From NCBI GenBank assembly GCA_030765525.1, contig JAVCCK010000016.1, positions 1-64,000 on the forward strand: DNA of 64,000 nt. Direction: 5' to 3'. Within the stretch, counting starts at the first letter, position 1; each line of letters begins with the position of its first letter. Positions 33,485 through 41,073 of the stretch are shown piece after piece. Under the pieces are notes generated by a model. It ran no database searches and had not been told where the DNA came from. It saw only the letters and a list, made by a program, of their open reading frames with translations. This stretch comes from Candidatus Lernaella stagnicola. GTDB taxonomy: Bacteria; Lernaellota; Lernaellaia; Lernaellales; Lernaellaceae. A program made the translations under genes and the position numbers.

Positions 33485-33804
33485 CCCTCTGGTTGATCGC
33501 GGCGATGTTGGCCGCCATCCTGGCCGTCGCGGCGGCTTGCGCGGGCGATGACGACGATGACGACGGCGACGACGACGACGACGCCGACGACCCGCCGGCG
33601 GAACAACCGACCGGCGCCTGCGCCTGCTGCTACGAAGCCGAAGGGGAGCTGTGGGGTTGGTGCTGGAGCGTCGGTTTTGAGACCGAATGTCAAACCGGCT
33701 GCGAGCAAATTTATGGGGAATCCGCCTTGGCCGGCCACCTGTTTTTCCCGGACGAAACCTGCCTCGAAGTGGACGAAACGGCTTCCTGCCGCGCATCATT
33801 TTAG
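33448..33804 (+). CDS. small Asp-rich, Cys-rich lipoprotein
   Basis: 118 residues from GTG 33448, which lies inside the end of the DUF3108 gene behind GGAGG at 33439-33443. A later start at the Met of MLAAILAV is possible. The signal ends VAAAC (Cys31), followed by about 15 residues of Asp and Gly. The mature domain has nine Cys, among them CACCYEAEG, GWCWS, TECQTGCEQ and CLEVDETASC, and recalls a half-size version of the Cys-rich domain at 26311-27021. Probably disulfide-bonded outside the cell; function unknown. Confidence 0.7.
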   Translation: MGLHLRRTDRQIALWLIAAMLAAILAVAAACAGDDDDDDGDDDDDADDPPAEQPTGACACCYEAEGELWGWCWSVGFETECQTGCEQIYGESALAGHLFFPDETCLEVDETASCRASF

Positions 33805-33887
33805 TGTCACCGGTCGTAAATTAGCGTCGAAATCGTCGCAAATTGGTGTCGAAACCGTCACCAACAGTGTCGAAACGACCGCAACAC
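33803..33887 (+). repeat. decayed 22-bp tandem repeats, about four units
   Basis: Units of about 22 bp built on 'TAGTGTCGAAAnCGTCGCAAAT' begin at 33803 just after the stop codon and continue to about 33887 with scattered changes. They could be the multiple-repeat end of a lost IS21-type element or a binding array. Nothing else is seen between here and the promoter at 33991. Confidence 0.45.
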
Positions 33888-33990
33888 TACGTCTCATCAC
33901 CGAGAATCGGTGACCCTCGGACACCAATAATGCGCTCTTATTGAGATAGCCGTGGGCCTTGCAGCACTGAAAATCGGTTGAAAAACTTCC

Positions 33991-34018
33991 TTGACACGGC
34001 GAAAACGATTAGTACAAT
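33991..34018 (+). promoter_or_regulatory. promoter of the TetR/efflux operon
   Basis: TTGACA (33991-33996) and TACAAT (34013-34018) with a 16-bp spacer. The -10 overlaps the left arm of the palindrome at 34017-34048, as expected for a repressor-controlled promoter. Confidence 0.75.
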
Positions 34019-34048
34019 GTAAACGTGATAAACGAATTACGTTTACAT
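34017..34048 (+). promoter_or_regulatory. likely TetR operator
   Basis: ATGTAAACGT (34017-34026) and its perfect inverse ACGTTTACAT (34039-34048) are separated by 12 bp. The palindrome lies between the -10 and the ribosome site of the TetR gene, fitting autorepression. Confidence 0.75.
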
Positions 34049-34059
34049 AGGGAATTGTG

Positions 34060-34683
34060 ATGCAACACTTTTTGGCAGGCATTACCCAGGCACCGGGCAA
34101 CAAGACCCAGCAACGGATCATCACCCATGCCACGCGGATTTTCATGGAACGCGGATTTCGGCGCATCACGGTCGAGGAACTGTGCGCCGGGATCGCGATG
34201 AGCAAACGCACCTTCTACAAATATTTCCCCAATCGCGACGAACTGGTGCGGGCGGTCTTTTTTCACACGGTCATTCCGCACGTGCGGCGCATAGTGGAGA
34301 ATTTTCAGTCCGATTTGCCCGTCCCCGAGATTCTGCAACGGCATTTCGACTATGTTATCAACGGCTTTTTCGTCTCGGTCACCCAGCTGTTCCTTGAGGA
34401 CTTGCAAACGCTGATGCCGGAATTTTGGGCTGAGATCGAGCAGCGGCGCGATGTTATCGTGGAATTCGTCGGCGATTTGATCCGGCGCGGCCAAGCCGAA
34501 GGGACGGTCAACCCGAACCTGCCCGCCAAGCGTTTCGCCCGATTGATCGAGACGATCTTCCGCGCCGTGGCCAACCCGCAAGCTGCGGCCGCGATGGGCA
34601 TGAACCTGCAGGACGTGGCCTCGACGTTGAGCGTGTTGGTTTTAGAGGGCGTGCTGCGCGCATGCCACGAGGAGGACGAATGA
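34060..34683 (+). CDS. TetR-family repressor of the efflux operon
   Basis: 207 residues from ATG 34060 (AGGGA at 34049-34053 is 6 bases upstream; GTG 34057 is too close). The N-terminal helix-turn-helix is typical: RIITHATRIFMERGFRRIT, then ELCAGIAMSKRTFYKYF. The C-terminal ligand domain is unremarkable in length. It is the first gene of a run of seven genes with overlaps or tiny gaps. The E. coli CecR-ybhGFSR operon has the same logic (TetR regulator, HlyD adaptor, ABC ATPase, two permeases). Most likely it represses the operon until an exported drug or metabolite binds. Confidence 0.92.
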   Translation: MQHFLAGITQAPGNKTQQRIITHATRIFMERGFRRITVEELCAGIAMSKRTFYKYFPNRDELVRAVFFHTVIPHVRRIVENFQSDLPVPEILQRHFDYVINGFFVSVTQLFLEDLQTLMPEFWAEIEQRRDVIVEFVGDLIRRGQAEGTVNPNLPAKRFARLIETIFRAVANPQAAAAMGMNLQDVASTLSVLVLEGVLRACHEEDE

Positions 34684-36050
34684 TGAACGGCAAGTTCCCG
34701 TCACCACTTCAAATGATTCTCATCGTGTTGATTTTGTTCATTATTATGGCGCCGGGCGCCGCACTTGGCGCTGATGCGTGGACCTTAGACGCGGCGATCG
34801 ATTACGCCCTGGCGCACAATCCCGACCTGGCTGAAGTGAGGGCGCAGACCGCCGTGGCTGAGGAAAGCCGGCGCGAGGTCTTCGGCAATTTTCTGCCTAA
34901 GCTTACCGGCACGGCGGGCTACCAGTACATCGGTAACGTGCCGGAAATCCAAATGTCTTTCACGCCGGACATCCCCATTCCGAACATCCCACCGATCAAA
35001 ATCGAACGCGATATCAGAATGGGCGACGAGGACAACTGGAGCGCGTCGGTGGCGCTGGAGCAACTCGTGTTTGCCTCGGGCCGTGTGTACTACGGGCACC
35101 AGGCGGCGTCGTTGCAGGTGGAGGCGACCGAGCAGCAAGCCGAGGTCGCTCGACTGATGGTGGCGCAAAAAACCGCCGAGGCGTTTTTGGGTGTGCTGAT
35201 CACCACCGAGGTTCACAAGGCGCAGGAGGAATCGCTGGCCCGGGCGCGGGCGCATTTGACGGACGTGCAAAACCGCCACAACGCGGGGGCGGCCTCGCGC
35301 TTTGAGCTTTTGCGGGCGCAGGTCGAGGTGGACAACATCGAACCCGCGGTTACCAAAGCCGCCAATGCCGTGGCCTTGACCAAGCAGGGTTTGCGGCGGG
35401 CGCTGGGCTTGCCGGAGGATGCGCCGGTGGCCGTTCAGGGCACATTGGAGACTACCGCGCTGCTCGCGGATGAAGCGGCGGCCCGGCAGGCGGCGCAGCG
35501 GCAGCGGCCCGAATTCGACGTGGTGCGGACCGGCACGAAAGCGTACGAGCGCCTGGCCAAAAGCCGTTTGGGCGAGATGCTCCCCGCGGTGATGCTCACC
35601 GGCTCGTACGGGTATCAAAAGCCGTATTTCTTCGACGAAGAGGGCGACACGAACTGGACTGTCGGCGTCGGCATTCAAGTGCCGCTTTTCGACGGCCTGA
35701 AAGCCTGGCGCGGCCGCGGGGCCAACCTGGCGCGGGCGGAGCAAACACGCCTGAGCGGTGAGCGTATCGCGGCGGATATCGATACGCAGATCCGGTCGGC
35801 GGTGTTGGCGCTGGGCGAAGCCGGAACGCGCATCACGACCACGCGCGCCAACGTCGAACGGGCCGGGAAAATGGTGCGGATGGCCCAGGAAAGCTACGCC
35901 TACGGGGCGTTGACCAGTTTGGATGTCATCGACGCGCAACTCGCCGCCACGGGAGCGCAGTTGGCTCATTTGGAGGCGTTGTACGATTACCGTGTCGCCA
36001 AGGTGCGCTACGCCGCGGCCATGGGCGACCGGCAAGCGATTCGGAGGTAA
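34680..36050 (+). CDS. TolC-family outer-membrane efflux protein
   Basis: 456 residues from ATG 34680, overlapping the TetR stop (ATGA); ATG 34683 fits the GAGGAGGA site slightly better. A signal peptide (about 30 residues, ending LGA-DA) precedes two outer-membrane-efflux repeats with long helices (WTLDAAIDYALAHNPDL, then the second half from about residue 270). 'G-A-A-S-R-F-E-L-L-R-A-Q' and 'G-A-L-T-S-L-D-V-I-D-A-Q' are the typical paired turn motifs. It would form the outer-membrane channel of the tripartite pump encoded by the following genes. Confidence 0.92.
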   Translation: MMNGKFPSPLQMILIVLILFIIMAPGAALGADAWTLDAAIDYALAHNPDLAEVRAQTAVAEESRREVFGNFLPKLTGTAGYQYIGNVPEIQMSFTPDIPIPNIPPIKIERDIRMGDEDNWSASVALEQLVFASGRVYYGHQAASLQVEATEQQAEVARLMVAQKTAEAFLGVLITTEVHKAQEESLARARAHLTDVQNRHNAGAASRFELLRAQVEVDNIEPAVTKAANAVALTKQGLRRALGLPEDAPVAVQGTLETTALLADEAAARQAAQRQRPEFDVVRTGTKAYERLAKSRLGEMLPAVMLTGSYGYQKPYFFDEEGDTNWTVGVGIQVPLFDGLKAWRGRGANLARAEQTRLSGERIAADIDTQIRSAVLALGEAGTRITTTRANVERAGKMVRMAQESYAYGALTSLDVIDAQLAATGAQLAHLEALYDYRVAKVRYAAAMGDRQAIRR

Positions 36051-36055
36051 TGAAG

Positions 36056-36922
36056 ATGAAACGTGTCATCCCCGCCGTTCTGATTATTCTCGTCATCGGG
36101 TATTTCGGATACCGGGCGTATCAGAAGGCGCAAGCCATCAAGCTCGACGACCGCCACTACGGCACCGTGGAGGCCGACGAGGTGCTGATCAGCGCCCAGG
36201 TGGCCGGGCGGATTCTTGAGTTCAACGTCAGCGAGGGGCAGATCGTGCAGGCGGGCGACTTGCTCGTGCGGATCGACGATACGCCCTACGCCGCGCAGAA
36301 GGGGCAGGTCGAAGCCGGCGCTCGCGCGGCCGACAGCCAGAAGCGGGTCGTCGCCGCGAATCTCAAGGGCGTCAATAAAGAACTCGAGCGCACCAAGAAA
36401 CTGCTGGAGACCGGTTCGGCCACCGACATGCAGTACGACATGCTGACGACCCAGGCCGACTCGCTGCGGGCGCAGAACCAGGCGATCAACTCGCAGGTCA
36501 AGCAAGCCCAAGCCGCCGCCGATGTCGTGCAGACGCAGATCGACATGGCGCGCATCGCGGCGCCGATCTCCGGCACGGTGTTGCGCACCCACGCCCGAGT
36601 CGGCGAGACGGCCTTTCCGGGGTCGGCCCTGCTGGTGCTGGCCGACATGACGTCGATGGAAATCAACGTCTACGTGCCCGAGCCGATGCTGGGGCTCATC
36701 AAGCTGGGTGAGAAGGTCGAAGTGTTTCACGATTCCGACCCCGGCAAGCCGATGTTCGGCACGGTCAGCCACGTTTCCGACACGGCCGAGTTCACGCCGA
36801 AGAACGTGCAGACCAGGGACGAGCGCGTGCGCTTGATTTACAAGATCAAGGTCGATATCCCCAACCCGGCGGGCGTGCTGAAAATCGGCATGCCGGTGGA
36901 TGTCCGTTTCTTGAGCGAGTAA
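36056..36922 (+). CDS. HlyD/YbhG-like periplasmic adaptor
   Basis: 288 residues from ATG 36056, which has GGAGG (36043-36047) 8 bases upstream; ATG 36050 overlaps the TolC stop but is too close. An N-terminal membrane anchor (about 4-20), a biotinyl-lipoyl half-motif (VLISAQVAGRILEFNVSEGQ), a coiled-coil hairpin (about 80-165) and the second half-motif (IAAPISGTVLRTHARVGET) lead to a beta-barrel domain. It should link the inner-membrane ABC exporter to TolC, as YbhG is thought to do. Confidence 0.92.
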   Translation: MKRVIPAVLIILVIGYFGYRAYQKAQAIKLDDRHYGTVEADEVLISAQVAGRILEFNVSEGQIVQAGDLLVRIDDTPYAAQKGQVEAGARAADSQKRVVAANLKGVNKELERTKKLLETGSATDMQYDMLTTQADSLRAQNQAINSQVKQAQAAADVVQTQIDMARIAAPISGTVLRTHARVGETAFPGSALLVLADMTSMEINVYVPEPMLGLIKLGEKVEVFHDSDPGKPMFGTVSHVSDTAEFTPKNVQTRDERVRLIYKIKVDIPNPAGVLKIGMPVDVRFLSE

Positions 36923-36926
36923 CGAA

Positions 36927-37844
36927 ATGAGTTTGTTGACGGTCACCGGCCTGAAGAAAAACTTCGCCGACGTTGCGGCGGTAGCCGGCATCGACTTCGC
37001 CGTCGCGCCAGGGGAAATTTTCGGCTTGATCGGGCCGGACGGCGCGGGCAAGACGACGACGCTGCGCATGATCGTCGGTTTGATGGATCCCGACGCGGGC
37101 GCGGTGACCGTGGGCGACATCGACGTGGCGCACGACCCGGAATCGGTGCGCGAAATGCTGGGCTACATGCCGCAGCAATACAGCCTCTACCCCGACCTGA
37201 CGGTGGCCGAGAATCTGCGCTTTTTCGCCGACATGTATTTTGTGCCCGCGGGCGAACGCGAGACGCGCATGAAGCGGCTGTTCGAGTTCTCGCGCCTGGA
37301 ACCCTACGCGAAGCGGCCGGCGGGCAAGCTGTCGGGCGGCATGTACAAAAAGCTCGCCCTCTCGTGCAACATGATCCACACGCCGCGCCTGCTGCTGCTG
37401 GACGAACCCACCAACGGCGTCGACCCCCTCTCCCGCCGCGAGTTGTGGCAGATCCTCTACGCCTTCGCCGCCGAGGGCGTGGCGATCGTCGTTTCCACTC
37501 CGTACATGGACGAAGCCGAACGCTGCCACCGGGTGGCGTTGATGCACGCGGGCCGCATGCTCTCGGTGGACGAACCGGCCGCGATTTTGTCCGGATACGC
37601 CGACGCTTTGTTCGCCGTTGACGTCGAGGACCAACCCAAGGCGCGGCAGGCGCTGGCGGCGCGGGCCGAGGTGCGGCGCGTGTATCCGACCGGCGACATT
37701 CTCAAGGTCGCCGTGCCGCCCGGCACGGGGGGCGAGCAGGTGCGTGATTGGCTGCGGGCGTCGGGCGTGGAGCCGACGTATCTGCAGCCGGTGCAGCCGA
37801 ATTTTGAAGACGTGTTTCTAGCCGCCGTGGAGGAACGGACATGA
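36927..37844 (+). CDS. ABC transporter ATPase (first, YbhF N-half-like)
   Basis: 305 residues. Walker A is GPDGAGKTT (about residues 32-40), signature LSGGM, and Walker B LLLLDEPTNGVDP. The Asp in Walker A (normally Asn) is a mild variant. ATG 36927 follows the adaptor stop by 4 bases, and its own stop overlaps the next start (ATGA). In E. coli YbhF the two ATPase halves are one chain; here they are separate genes. It powers export through the two permeases downstream. Confidence 0.93.
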   Translation: MSLLTVTGLKKNFADVAAVAGIDFAVAPGEIFGLIGPDGAGKTTTLRMIVGLMDPDAGAVTVGDIDVAHDPESVREMLGYMPQQYSLYPDLTVAENLRFFADMYFVPAGERETRMKRLFEFSRLEPYAKRPAGKLSGGMYKKLALSCNMIHTPRLLLLDEPTNGVDPLSRRELWQILYAFAAEGVAIVVSTPYMDEAERCHRVALMHAGRMLSVDEPAAILSGYADALFAVDVEDQPKARQALAARAEVRRVYPTGDILKVAVPPGTGGEQVRDWLRASGVEPTYLQPVQPNFEDVFLAAVEERT

Positions 37845-38797
37845 CGGTCGTCGCGGCGCAAAACCTGGTCAAACGCTTCGGCGATTTCGCGGCGGTGGAC
37901 CACGTGTCGATTCAGATCGAGGCGGGCACGGTGTTCGGTTTTCTGGGCCCCAACGGCGCGGGCAAGACCACAATGATCCGCCTGTTGTGCGGCTTGCTCG
38001 TGCCCGATGAGGGCGAGGCGACCGTGCTGGGTTACGACCTGCGGAAGCAGACCGAGAAGATCAAGGAAAGCATCGGCTACATGAGTCAGCGCTTTTCGCT
38101 CTACGGCGATTTGACGGTGCGGCAGAATCTCGATTTTTACGCCGGCATTTACGGCATTCCCGGTCGGGTGCGCAAGGCGCGCATCGCGCACGCGCTGGCC
38201 ATCGCCAACTTGGAGAACGAGGCGGACCGGCGCGCGGCGCAGTTACCCGGCGGCGTGCGGCAGCGCCTGGCGCTGGGCGCCGCGATTATGCACGAGCCGC
38301 GGATCGTGTTTCTCGACGAGCCGACCGCGGGCGTGGACCCGGTGAACCGCCGCTTGTTCTGGGATTTGATCGACGAGATGAAACGCCAGGGCACGACGAT
38401 TTTCGTGACCACGCATTACATGGACGAGGCGGAAAACTGCGACGAACTCGTGCTGATTTATTCGGGCCGCAAAATCGCCGAGGCGTCGCCGCGGCGGCTG
38501 GTTGACGACGTGCTTGCCGGGGCGATGTTCGAAGTTTCCGGCGTCGATCCCGAACGCGCCGTGGCCGCCTTGAACGAGCGGGCGGGCATCGAGAGCGCGC
38601 AGATTTTCGGCCTGGCCGCGCGGGTATCGACCGAGCCGGGCGACGCGGGCGAGAGCCGAATTCGCGCGCTGCTGGCCGAAGCCGCGCTGGCGGAGGCGAA
38701 GGTGCGGCCGGTGCGCGCCACGTTGGAAGACGCGTTCATCCATCTGATCGAGCGCGAAGACGCCCGCATCGAAGCCGAAGGGGGGCGGGCGCGATGA
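37841..38797 (+). CDS. ABC transporter ATPase (second, YbhF C-half-like)
   Basis: 318 residues. Walker A GPNGAGKTT, Walker B IVFLDEPTAGVDP. The signature reads LPGGV where LSGGQ is usual, the same Ser-to-Pro change seen in many YbhF-type second halves, so its contribution to hydrolysis may be unequal. It overlaps both neighbours by 4 bases (ATGA at each end). With the first ATPase it probably forms a heterodimer under the two permeases. Confidence 0.93.
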   Translation: MTVVAAQNLVKRFGDFAAVDHVSIQIEAGTVFGFLGPNGAGKTTMIRLLCGLLVPDEGEATVLGYDLRKQTEKIKESIGYMSQRFSLYGDLTVRQNLDFYAGIYGIPGRVRKARIAHALAIANLENEADRRAAQLPGGVRQRLALGAAIMHEPRIVFLDEPTAGVDPVNRRLFWDLIDEMKRQGTTIFVTTHYMDEAENCDELVLIYSGRKIAEASPRRLVDDVLAGAMFEVSGVDPERAVAALNERAGIESAQIFGLAARVSTEPGDAGESRIRALLAEAALAEAKVRPVRATLEDAFIHLIEREDARIEAEGGRAR

Positions 38798-39924
38798 GAA
38801 GCCGCATCCCCGCCATTGCACGCAAGGAAATGACGCACATTCTTCGCGACTGGCGCACGCTGGCGATGGCGTTCGTGATGCCGACGATTCTCATTTTGCT
38901 GTTCGGCTACGCGATTACCTTCGACATCAAAAACCTGCGCGTGGCGGTGGCCGACCAAGACCAGAGCAAGGCGAGCCGCAATTTGATTCGGCGGCTGTCG
39001 GCCAGCGAGTACTTCGTCATCACCGCGCGGCCGCATCACCCCGAGCAGTTGCCGGGGCTGCTGGAAGACGGGACGGCGCAGGTGGCGCTGGCGATCCCGG
39101 AGGGCTTCGCGAAGACCTTGGAGAGAAACGAGCCGGAGACGATTCAGGTCATCATCGACGGGTCGGAGAGCAACACGGCGACCATCGGCAGCGGGTACGT
39201 GGCGGCGGTGGTGCAGCAATACAATCTCGACCTGCTCAAGGACACGATGGCGCGAGTGGGGATTTCGACCGAAGGCCTACCGCCTCTCGACGTGCGGGTG
39301 CGGGTGTGGTTCAACCCCACCGCCGACTCGCCGACCAGTATCGTGCCCGGCCTGGTGGCGGTGATCATCGTAATGATGGCCGCACTGCTTACCAGCCTGA
39401 CCGTAGTGCGCGAGCGCGAAAACGGCAGCCTGGAGGGCCTTTTCGCCACGCCCGTGCGGCGGCAGGAGATTCTCATCGGCAAGACGATACCCTACCTGGT
39501 GATCGCCATGGCCGACACGGCGCTGGTGGCGGGCATCGGGGTGTTCGTATTCGGCGTGCCTTTCGCCGGGAGCATTTTGGCGTTTTCGCTGACGGCGTTG
39601 ATTTTCACGTTCACGGGCTTGGGGATCGGCATGGTGGCCAGCGTGATGTCGGACAACCAGATGCTCGCGAATCAAATCGTCATTCTGGTCACGATGCTGC
39701 CGAGCTTTCTGTTGTCGGGATTCATGTTTCCCATCAAGTCGATGCCGGGCTGGGTGCAGGTCATCACCTACGCGGTGCCCGCGCGTTACTTCATCCAGAT
39801 TTCGCGGGCGATCATGCTCAAGGGCACGTCGCTTTGGGGCTTGCTGGCGCCGACGGGACTTTTGCTCATCGTGGCGGTCGTGGTATCGGCGTGCGCCATG
39901 CAGGCCTTCAAGAAGAAGCTTTAG
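38794..39924 (+). CDS. ABC-2 type permease (YbhS-like)
   Basis: 376 residues. One N-terminal helix (about 22-44) is followed by a large extracytoplasmic domain (about 50-175) and five more helices. Family motifs include the N-terminal ARKEMTHILRDWRTL and VRERENGSLEGLFATPVRR before the third helix. The start overlaps the preceding ATPase stop. It forms one half of the membrane pore, paired with the next gene, 9 bases downstream. Confidence 0.92.
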   Translation: MRSRIPAIARKEMTHILRDWRTLAMAFVMPTILILLFGYAITFDIKNLRVAVADQDQSKASRNLIRRLSASEYFVITARPHHPEQLPGLLEDGTAQVALAIPEGFAKTLERNEPETIQVIIDGSESNTATIGSGYVAAVVQQYNLDLLKDTMARVGISTEGLPPLDVRVRVWFNPTADSPTSIVPGLVAVIIVMMAALLTSLTVVRERENGSLEGLFATPVRRQEILIGKTIPYLVIAMADTALVAGIGVFVFGVPFAGSILAFSLTALIFTFTGLGIGMVASVMSDNQMLANQIVILVTMLPSFLLSGFMFPIKSMPGWVQVITYAVPARYFIQISRAIMLKGTSLWGLLAPTGLLLIVAVVVSACAMQAFKKKL

Positions 39925-39933
39925 GAGAGGACG

Positions 39934-41073
39934 ATGCGTCGCATCCTGCATATGACCCGCAAGGAATTCATCCAGGGCTTTCAGGACCCGCGCATGATCG
40001 CCATCTTGTTTTTGGCGCCGCTGCTGCAAACCTTTTTGTTCGGCTACGCGGTGACCACGGACGTGACCAACATCGAAATCGGCATCATGGATCAAGACGC
40101 CTCGAGCAACAGCCGGGCCTTGATTGAGGCGGTGATGAACTCGGGCTACTTCGTCTCGACCGGCATGCTTCGTTCCGACGCCGACATCGAGCGCGCGTTG
40201 ATGCGCGGCACGGCGGACGTCGTGCTGGTCATCCCGGCGGGTTTCGCGGACGATCTGGCGGCGGGCCGGTCGGCGCCGCTGCAAATACTGCTGGACGGCG
40301 CGGAGTCGAATTCGGCCAACGTCGCCGTGGGGTACCTGAGCAAGATATTCGTCGCGCAGAGTTCGCAGTTCGTCGACCGGCGCGTCGAGCAACTGATCAT
40401 CAAAAGCGGCGGCGCGCGCCGCACCGTGCCGCTGGTCGAGGCCGAGATGCGCTTTCGCTTCAACCCGGAGTTGAAATCGGCGTGGTACATGGTGCCCGGC
40501 ATTCTGGGCATGATCATGCTGGTGATCACGATGATGATGACCAGCATGGCCATCACGCGGGAGCGCGAGGTGGGCACGATGGAGCAGCTTATGGTCACGC
40601 CGATCAAACCCTATCAACTCTTGGCGGGGAAGATGCTGCCGTTCGCGCTGGTGGGCCTGGTGGACGTGACGTTGATCTTGGCGCTGGCGACCGGGCATTT
40701 CGGCCTGCCGCTGGTGGGTTCGATCCCGCTGCTCTACCTGGCGTCGATTGTCTTTTTGTTTACGACGCTGGGGATGGGGCTGTATATCTCGACGATTTCG
40801 CACACGCAGCAGCAGGCGCTGTTCGTTTCGTTCCTCGTGCTGCTGCCGGCGATTCTGCTTTCCGGCTTCATGTTTCCCATCGACAACATGCCTGAGTCGG
40901 TGCAGTACCTGACGTACCTGAACCCGCTGCGCTATTTCCTGGTTATCGTGCGCGGCGTGATCCTTAAAGGAAACGGGTGGGCCGTGCTGGCGCCGCAATT
41001 CGGCATGCTCTTCGCGCTGGGCGCGGCGCTGTTCGGCCTGGCGAGCCTGCGCTTCAATAAGACGGTGCAGTAG
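39934..41073 (+). CDS. ABC-2 type permease (YbhR-like)
   Basis: 379 residues with the same plan as its neighbour: MTRKEFIQGFQDPRMIAILF at the N-terminus, a large external domain, ITREREVGTMEQLMVTPIKP, then the helices of the ABC-2 domain. AGGAG lies a few bases before the ATG. It is the last gene of the efflux operon. Its TAG stop at 41071-41073 directly abuts the stop of the convergent TonB-dependent receptor, with no intergenic base between them. Confidence 0.92.
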   Translation: MRRILHMTRKEFIQGFQDPRMIAILFLAPLLQTFLFGYAVTTDVTNIEIGIMDQDASSNSRALIEAVMNSGYFVSTGMLRSDADIERALMRGTADVVLVIPAGFADDLAAGRSAPLQILLDGAESNSANVAVGYLSKIFVAQSSQFVDRRVEQLIIKSGGARRTVPLVEAEMRFRFNPELKSAWYMVPGILGMIMLVITMMMTSMAITREREVGTMEQLMVTPIKPYQLLAGKMLPFALVGLVDVTLILALATGHFGLPLVGSIPLLYLASIVFLFTTLGMGLYISTISHTQQQALFVSFLVLLPAILLSGFMFPIDNMPESVQYLTYLNPLRYFLVIVRGVILKGNGWAVLAPQFGMLFALGAALFGLASLRFNKTVQ

